Assembly (NCBI GenBank): GCA_020442095.1
Contig: JAGRKY010000312.1
Coordinates: 1 to 5,336, forward strand
Origin: Bauldia sp.
Lineage (GTDB): Bacteria; Pseudomonadota; Alphaproteobacteria; Rhizobiales; Kaistiaceae
Direction of reading: 5' to 3'
Length of the DNA stretch: 5,336 nt
A program made the translations under genes and the position numbers. The notes beneath the pieces are model-generated. The model was given only the letters and a program-made list of their open reading frames with translations. It was not told the DNA's origin and did no database searches. Within the stretch, counting starts at the first letter, position 1, and the number at the start of each line of letters is the position of its first letter. Positions 1 to 4,133 of this stretch are shown here, in pieces.

Positions 1-1
1 C

Positions 2-856
2 GGCGCCGGCAAGACGCCGACCGCGATCGCGCTCGCCAGGATCGCGCGGCGCGAGGGGCTGAAACCGGGTTTCCTCGCCTCGGGCTATGGCGGCAGCGAG
101 ACCGGCCCGCTGCTCGTCGATCCGCAGTCGCACACCGCGGAAGCAGTCGGCGACGAGCCGCTGCTGCTCGCCGAGGTCGCGCCGACGGTGATCGGCCGCG
201 ACCGCGCGGCCTCGGCGCAGGTCCTCCTCAAGCAGGACGTCACGGCCATCATCATGGATGACGGCTTCCAGAATCCGACGCTTGCCAAGGATGTGTCCTT
301 CGCCTGCGTCGACGCCGGAGCGGGAATCGGCAACGGCATGATGATCCCCTCCGGGCCGTTGCGCGCGCCGCTCAGCCTCCAGCTTCGCCGCGCCGACGCG
401 CTGATCGTCATCGGCGACGGCGAGATGGCCGAGCCGCTCATTCGCGCGGCGGCGCGCGGCGGACGCCCCGTCCTCAGGGCGGCGCTGAAGCCGGTCCGCG
501 TGCGGGAGTGGCGGAAGGCGCCGATCCTCGCCTTCGCCGGGATCGGCCGGCCGGGGAAGTTCTTCGACTCGCTCGAGGGCGCGGGAGCGCCGGTCGAGGA
601 GACGGTCGCCTTTGCCGATCATCACCGCTTCACCGAGGCGGAGGCCGCCCGGCTGCTCGCCACGGCCGAGAGGAAAGACCTGCGGCTGGTGACCACCGAG
701 AAGGACCTGATCCGGCTGAAGGGGGCGACCGGCGCGGCCGCGGACCTGCGCGAGCGCGCGGAGGCCTTCCCCGTCGCCCTCGAATTCGAGAACCCGACGG
801 GCGCCGAGGAGATGATCCGGACAGCGGTCCGCCTCGCCGCGGCGGCAGCGGGCTAG
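2..856 (+). CDS. lpxK: Tetraacyldisaccharide 4'-kinase LpxK, 5'-truncated by window edge
   Basis: LpxK uses ATP to phosphorylate the 4' position of the tetraacyl disaccharide 1-phosphate, giving lipid IVA, on the cytoplasmic face of the inner membrane. The frame is open from base 2, and 284 residues are visible before TAG. The family is usually about 325-345 residues, so roughly 50 N-terminal residues (the membrane helix) lie outside the window. Visible motifs, numbered in the fragment: P-loop GAGKTPT at 1-7; SGYGG at 27-31, where most homologues have RGYGG; GDEP at 50-53, containing the Asp I equate with the catalytic base; Walker-B-like DDGFQN at 86-91, where many LpxK have DDGFQH; FAGIGRP at 177-183; DHHRF at 206-210; TTEKD at 231-235. 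The full motif set makes the assignment firm. The 3' end is intact, and the gene converges on the RTX gene with 46 bases between stops. I see no convincing terminator hairpin with a T-run in that gap. Confidence 0.96.
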   Translation, partial: GAGKTPTAIALARIARREGLKPGFLASGYGGSETGPLLVDPQSHTAEAVGDEPLLLAEVAPTVIGRDRAASAQVLLKQDVTAIIMDDGFQNPTLAKDVSFACVDAGAGIGNGMMIPSGPLRAPLSLQLRRADALIVIGDGEMAEPLIRAAARGGRPVLRAALKPVRVREWRKAPILAFAGIGRPGKFFDSLEGAGAPVEETVAFADHHRFTEAEAARLLATAERKDLRLVTTEKDLIRLKGATGAAADLRERAEAFPVALEFENPTGAEEMIRTAVRLAAAAAG

Positions 857-902
857 CCGCGAACGCCTGCGGCGCTTTCCACCGGTCGGCGACGCTTCAC
901 CG

Positions 903-3584
903 TCAGATCAGGAAGAAATCGTCCGAGTGGAGGTCCGGATGGCCCATGAACTTGGCGATCTTTTCCCCTTCGTATTTCAGGATGCCCTGGCTGCTGTAGT
1001 TGAACAGCTTGACGAAGTCGGCCTGGGACAGGTCGCCGTCCTTCAGCGCCTTGTCGTCGAATACCGACGTATCGAGAATCACCCTGTCGCCTTCGGCGCT
1101 ATCGAAGCCCTTGATCGTGCTGAAGGACTGGCCCAGGCGGGAATTGAACAGGAAGCTGTCGGCACCGCCGCCGCCGATCAGCTTGTTGTGGCCCTGGCTG
1201 CCGGAAAGGAGATCGTTACCGGCGCCCCCGGCAATCCTGTCGTTGCCGGGGCCGCCGTAAAGCGCGTCATCGCCGTCGAGGCCCTTGATCTTGTCATTCC
1301 TGCCACCGCCGAAGATGGTGTCGTCGCCATCGGTGCTGTGCGGCTGGCCCTTGGGCGAATGCTTCGCGTCGATCCGGTCGTTCTGCCTGGTGCCCTTGAT
1401 TGTGGCGCCGATGCTGTCGACATCGATCGTGGCGTCCTTGAACTTGATGGTCTCGAAACCCTCGAGGACATCGTAGGTGTTGTCCGAGCCTGAAACGGTC
1501 CAGATCACGACGCCCTTTCCGTCCTTGGTCACGGACCAGGCATAGTCCGAAGACGATCGGGAAATGACGAAGGTGTCGTTGCTCGTCGCGCCTTCGAGGT
1601 GCTGGATGAGGGTCGGGCTGTCCTGATAGACCGGACCCTCCATCTTGGTCAGGTCGATGGTCGTGTCCTTGAAACGGATCTTCTCGAAACCGAAGAGGAT
1701 GTCCGTCGAGTCGCCTTTCCACAGGACGAAGCCGGCCTTGTTGTTGGTGGGACCGATCTCGAAGCCCGTCGATTTCGCGTCGACGACGAAGACGTCGTTG
1801 GCGGTCGTCCCGGTGAGGATCTGGTCCTTGCTCGTGTTGTGGTAGAGCTTCTCGCTCGGACCGCTGGACACGGTCGGCGGAGGCGTGGTCGCAGGGCCTT
1901 CGGCAATGTTCAGCCGGGCGATCCGGCCGTTCACCAGGTCGACGATGTAGATGTATCCGTCCGGGCTTTGCGAGAAGCTCACCGGGCCATAGGCACCGAT
2001 GTCGGTGACGAATTGCACCTGGGTGCGATCGTTGATGTCGATCGAGTAGATTTCGCCCTGGACGATATCGGTGAAGAAATAGTCGTTGAGGAATTCGACC
2101 GGATACTGGGAGCCGGTGTAGATATCGCTGGCGCCGACGATCGCGCTGACCTGGTAGCCGGGATCGGCATCGGCGTGGGAGAAGGACTCGTAGGCCGCGG
2201 TTACCGTGATCGCGCCGCTGGCGACCTGGCTGTAGAAATCGGCCGCGTCGACATGCGTCCTGTAGCCGGGGGTCTCGATCAGCGTGCCGCCCTCGTCGCC
2301 CTCGTAATAGGGCCAGCCGAAATTGGCGCCGGCGTCGCCGGTGTTGATCTCCTCGTGGCTGTACCAGCCGGTCTCGCTGATGAACAGGCGGCCGTCGTCG
2401 GCGAAGGCGAGGGCGTAGGGGTTGCGCAGCCCGAGCTGCCAGACCTTCGAGGCGTTCGAGGTGAGGTCGCTATCGGCGAAGGGATTGTCGGCGAGGCCGT
2501 CGCCGGTGATCGGGTCGATGCGCAGGATCTTGCCCGACAGGCTGTCCACGTCCTGGACGCTGGCCGATCGCGCGTCGTCGTAGCTGTAGGATGTGCCGTC
2601 GCCGATGCCGATATAGAGGGCGCCGTCGGGCCCGAAGGCGAGCGACCCGCCCGCGTGCGACAGGGAATCGACCTTGATGTAGTCCTGCTTGTAGAGGCCG
2701 GTGGCGGGGTCGATGTCCGAGGCCGTGTACGCGCTGTTCGCCGGGTCGGTGAAGTCGAGCGCGCCGTCGCCGGAGATGTCCGACAGGGACTGGCCGGCGG
2801 CGCCGACCAGGATCGTCTCGCTGCCGTCGACGATCTTCATCGTCGAACCCGATGTATCGATCTCGTAGCGGACGACATAGGCATAGCGGTTGCCGCCGCC
2901 ATCCGCCGCGGCCAGGCCGCTGGCCGTCGCTGTATCCGCCGGATCGACGACATAGAAGGCGTAGAGGTAGGGGTTGTTCGCGAAATCCGGATGGATGGCG
3001 ATGTCCATCAGCCCCCGGTCGCCAACGTTGTTCACCTGGTCGCTGATGTCGAGCAGCACGGATTCGACCGTGCCCGCCGTGGTGTCGACGACCTTGATCA
3101 CACCACCCTTCTCGGCGACGAGCGCCGTCGAGTCGCTGCCGGGTATCCACTCGATGTGGATCGGCTGGTCGAGACCGGTGATGATGTCCGTGGTCGTGAC
3201 GTCGTGGGACGGGGTCAGCGGCGGCTGGGCCGCGGGCGTGACCGGATTCTCGTCGTCGAGGATGGAGATGTTGGCAGTCCGCGGATAGAGCAGCTGGCCG
3301 CTGTCGACGGTGAGGATCGAGAGACCGAAGGTCTCGGTCGATTCGGACAGGCCGTCGTCGTAGATCGGTATCCGGACCGTGACGCTGGTTTCGCCCGCGG
3401 CGATGACCGCGGTGGCGTTGACGCCCTGGTAGTCGACTCCTTCGGTGGCGGTGTCTGGCGTCGTCGCATAGTCAATCGAGACGGCCCCAGAGGTGTCGCC
3501 GGTGCGCTGAAAGGTTACCGTCACATACGGTTCGCCTTCGCGAACGCTGTATTCGGATGCTCCTATGAACACCGTCCCGGTCAT
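903..3584 (-). CDS. Calx-beta / glucose-sorbosone-dehydrogenase propeller / RTX exoprotein, probably secreted by a type I system
   Basis: An 893-residue acidic protein with no N-terminal signal peptide. Residues 3-112 are a Calx-beta domain (VREGEP, EGVDY, YDDGLSESTE, LDDE). Residues about 128-560 are a GSDH-type beta-propeller, with HPDF at 198-201, SHAGGSLAFGPDG at 309-321, SGKILRIDP at 350-358, GLRNP at 385-389, EEIN at 411-414 and NFGWP at 421-425. Residues 590-646 and 663-723 are two copies of one module. Residues 750-812 are seven RTX nonapeptides. Residues 813-893 resemble the serralysin-type secretion domain and end in DDFFLI, typical of type I export to the medium, where calcium folds the repeats. 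The ATG at 3584 is the first possible start: an in-frame TAA lies 18 bases upstream (3600-3602), and GGAG sits 6 bases before the ATG. Propellers of this family oxidise sugars with PQQ, but PQQ-holding residues appear replaced, so the reaction is unknown. No transporter genes are adjacent. Confidence 0.93.
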   Translation of the reverse strand: MTGTVFIGASEYSVREGEPYVTVTFQRTGDTSGAVSIDYATTPDTATEGVDYQGVNATAVIAAGETSVTVRIPIYDDGLSESTETFGLSILTVDSGQLLYPRTANISILDDENPVTPAAQPPLTPSHDVTTTDIITGLDQPIHIEWIPGSDSTALVAEKGGVIKVVDTTAGTVESVLLDISDQVNNVGDRGLMDIAIHPDFANNPYLYAFYVVDPADTATASGLAAADGGGNRYAYVVRYEIDTSGSTMKIVDGSETILVGAAGQSLSDISGDGALDFTDPANSAYTASDIDPATGLYKQDYIKVDSLSHAGGSLAFGPDGALYIGIGDGTSYSYDDARSASVQDVDSLSGKILRIDPITGDGLADNPFADSDLTSNASKVWQLGLRNPYALAFADDGRLFISETGWYSHEEINTGDAGANFGWPYYEGDEGGTLIETPGYRTHVDAADFYSQVASGAITVTAAYESFSHADADPGYQVSAIVGASDIYTGSQYPVEFLNDYFFTDIVQGEIYSIDINDRTQVQFVTDIGAYGPVSFSQSPDGYIYIVDLVNGRIARLNIAEGPATTPPPTVSSGPSEKLYHNTSKDQILTGTTANDVFVVDAKSTGFEIGPTNNKAGFVLWKGDSTDILFGFEKIRFKDTTIDLTKMEGPVYQDSPTLIQHLEGATSNDTFVISRSSSDYAWSVTKDGKGVVIWTVSGSDNTYDVLEGFETIKFKDATIDVDSIGATIKGTRQNDRIDAKHSPKGQPHSTDGDDTIFGGGRNDKIKGLDGDDALYGGPGNDRIAGGAGNDLLSGSQGHNKLIGGGGADSFLFNSRLGQSFSTIKGFDSAEGDRVILDTSVFDDKALKDGDLSQADFVKLFNYSSQGILKYEGEKIAKFMGHPDLHSDDFFLI
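1149..1337 (-). repeat. Seven RTX (haemolysin-type) calcium-binding nonapeptides, residues 750-812
   Basis: Seven nine-residue units follow one another without a gap. The central ones match the GGxGxDxUx consensus best: GLDGDDALY (768-776), GGPGNDRIA (777-785) and GGAGNDLLS (786-794). The flanking units STDGDDTIF, GGGRNDKIK, GSQGHNKLI and GGGGADSFL are more degenerate. In RTX proteins such arrays form a parallel beta-roll that binds calcium between turns and folds only outside the cell. The array is short for the family and lies directly before the C-terminal secretion domain, the usual order. Confidence 0.93.
1416..1817 (-). repeat. Tandem pair of a ~60-residue module (residues 590-646 and 663-723)
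   Basis: Two segments of the exoprotein repeat at protein level with a 73-residue period. Copy 1 begins LTGTTANDVFV and ends GFEKIRFKDTTIDLT. Copy 2 begins LEGATSNDTFV and ends GFETIKFKDATIDVD. Between these anchors both carry an aromatic/valine strand (GFVLWKG; GVVIWTV). The DNA copies have diverged, so this is an old internal duplication. Similar GTxxND...GFExIxFKDxTID segments often precede RTX repeats in large secreted proteins, and I know of no established function for them. A third partial start (IKGTRQNDRID, 729-739) leads into the RTX array. Confidence 0.82.
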
Positions 3585-3586
3585 AG

Positions 3587-3594
3587 CCCTCTCC
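3587..3594 (-). promoter_or_regulatory. Ribosome binding site of the RTX exoprotein gene
   Basis: Read on the - strand the sequence is GGAGAGGG, with the GGAG core at 3594-3591 and six bases between it and the ATG at 3584. With the in-frame TAA at 3602-3600, it fixes the start codon. Confidence 0.75.
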
Positions 3595-3599
3595 GCAAT

Positions 3600-3613
3600 T
3601 TACTCTGGAGTAA
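3600..3613. repeat. Perfect 6-2-6 inverted repeat in the leader of the RTX gene
   Basis: TTACTC-TG-GAGTAA is a perfect dyad 16 bases before the start codon. As RNA it could form a five-pair stem with a four-base loop (CCAG on the transcript). As DNA it could be a small operator. It contains the CUCC that is complementary to both Shine-Dalgarno-like sequences around it. Confidence 0.4.
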
Positions 3614-3695
3614 TTATGAAATCCTCCTTTGATCATAGGGCGGGGGGCGACGAGAGATTAAGACAATATTTATGAAAAACCGGATTAAGCTATAT

Positions 3696-3709
3696 TATTA
3701 ACATTAATA
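3696..3709. repeat. Perfect 6-2-6 AT-only-arm inverted repeat, possible operator
   Basis: TATTAA-CA-TTAATA lies in the most AT-rich part of the intergenic region, about 110 bases before the exoprotein start. It could be a binding site for a dimeric regulator. Short dyads are common by chance in such AT-rich sequence, so the call is weak. Confidence 0.3.
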
Positions 3710-3859
3710 CTTGTGGTTACTTATTTACGTTAACGATCGGCGGGAGCAGATTTTCGGGCGATCGCGACCTCACCGAAGACCGTTGCGGTAATCCGATGGG
3801 ATGTCTCGGGGATCGGGGGAGGAGCGGCCGGGCGGCTGAGTTTGCGGGCGGCCGGAGGT

Positions 3860-4078
3860 CTAGCCGGCCTTCGCCTCGATTTCGCGGGCCAGCGACGCCG
3901 AGGCGTCGACATAGGCTTCCTGGCGGGCGACGCTCCAGTATTTCAGCTCATCGAGCGGGATTTCCTGGCCGGTGACCGCGCAACGCACGAAGGCGCCCGG
4001 CACCACCACCTGGAAATCGCCGTCGAGATAGCGAAGCCTGGCTTCGCCGCCACGGCCATGTCGTTCCATCCGGTTCAT
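3860..4078 (-). CDS. DUF2093 domain protein, small conserved protein of unknown function
   Basis: A 72-residue protein matching the short DUF2093 family of alphaproteobacteria as I recall it. It carries the conserved stretch RYLDGDFQVV (16-25), VPGAFVRCAVTG (26-37), IPLDEL (40-45) and KYWSVARQEAYVD (46-58). It has no signal peptide or membrane segment, so it is probably cytoplasmic, with one cysteine (C33). The start at 4078 is supported by AGGA seven bases upstream (4089-4086) and an in-frame TAG (4090-4088) just before it. It follows the AsmA-family gene on the same strand with a 55-base gap and may share its transcript. The family has no known function. In rhizobial genomes I recall it beside lpxK and mutL, whereas here the RTX gene separates it from lpxK. 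Length and motif density make the family call strong despite the small size. Confidence 0.9.
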   Translation of the reverse strand: MNRMERHGRGGEARLRYLDGDFQVVVPGAFVRCAVTGQEIPLDELKYWSVARQEAYVDASASLAREIEAKAG

Positions 4079-4085
4079 CAGGCGA

Positions 4086-4089
4086 TCCT
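4086..4089 (-). promoter_or_regulatory. Ribosome binding site of the DUF2093 gene
   Basis: AGGA on the - strand, seven bases from the ATG at 4078. The in-frame TAG overlapping it excludes a longer protein, apart from a CTG codon directly before the ATG. Confidence 0.55.
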
Positions 4090-4133
4090 ATCCGGCCGGC
4101 GGCCCGCGGCGCAATTCGCCGATTTGCCGCTGC

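Larger units (their letters stand above)
3597..3735 (-). promoter_or_regulatory. AT-rich control region upstream of the RTX exoprotein gene
   Basis: This stretch is sharply AT-rich: bases 3661-3720 contain 15 G or C in 60 (25%), against about 72% in a sampled line of lpxK. It lies between the DUF2093 stop and the exoprotein start, both on the - strand, so it most likely holds the promoter of the exoprotein gene. On the - strand TATGAT (3637-3632) is a good -10 candidate, but no matching -35 element stands 16-18 bases upstream. Two short dyads and an unused Shine-Dalgarno-like sequence also lie here. Such AT-rich upstream DNA in a GC-rich genome is a usual target of nucleoid or zinc-finger silencers such as MucR/Ros in rhizobia; binding here is inference. 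The remaining 124 bases up to the DUF2093 stop are GC-rich, and I see nothing firm in them. Confidence 0.5.

Noticed and set aside
857..902. A possible terminator between the convergent lpxK and RTX genes
   Set aside because: The only pairing seen is a five-base GCCGC/GCGGC stem with an eight-base loop that overlaps the lpxK stop and has no T-run.
927..1493. A 188-codon + strand frame opposite the RTX repeats
   Set aside because: It mirrors the repeated Gly/Asp codons of the RTX array on the other strand; there is no independent protein motif.
1599..3632. A 677-codon open frame on the + strand opposite the RTX exoprotein gene
   Set aside because: It is antisense to a gene with clear domains. 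Its translation is a low-complexity Arg/Val/Asp/Gly mixture with no motif, as expected from the complement of GC-rich codons.
3616..3675. A 19-codon + strand reading frame (starting MKSSFDH) with GGAG five bases before its ATG
   Set aside because: The spacing is good, but the frame is very short, has no recognisable peptide, and its GGAG is part of the dyad in the exoprotein leader. It cannot be supported without conservation.
3685..3701. A CtrA-type TTAA-N7-TTAA site in the AT-rich region
   Set aside because: The TTAA pair at 3685-3688 and 3698-3701 is nine bases apart rather than seven, and TTAA is frequent in this AT-rich DNA.
3730..3912. A 60-codon - strand frame overlapping the end of the DUF2093 gene
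   Set aside because: It is Arg/Pro-rich, out of frame with DUF2093 and without motifs; a shadow of GC-rich sequence.
4079..4133. A promoter for DUF2093 in the 55-base gap after the AsmA-family gene
   Set aside because: The gap is short and GC-rich with no -10/-35 pair; co-transcription from upstream is simpler.
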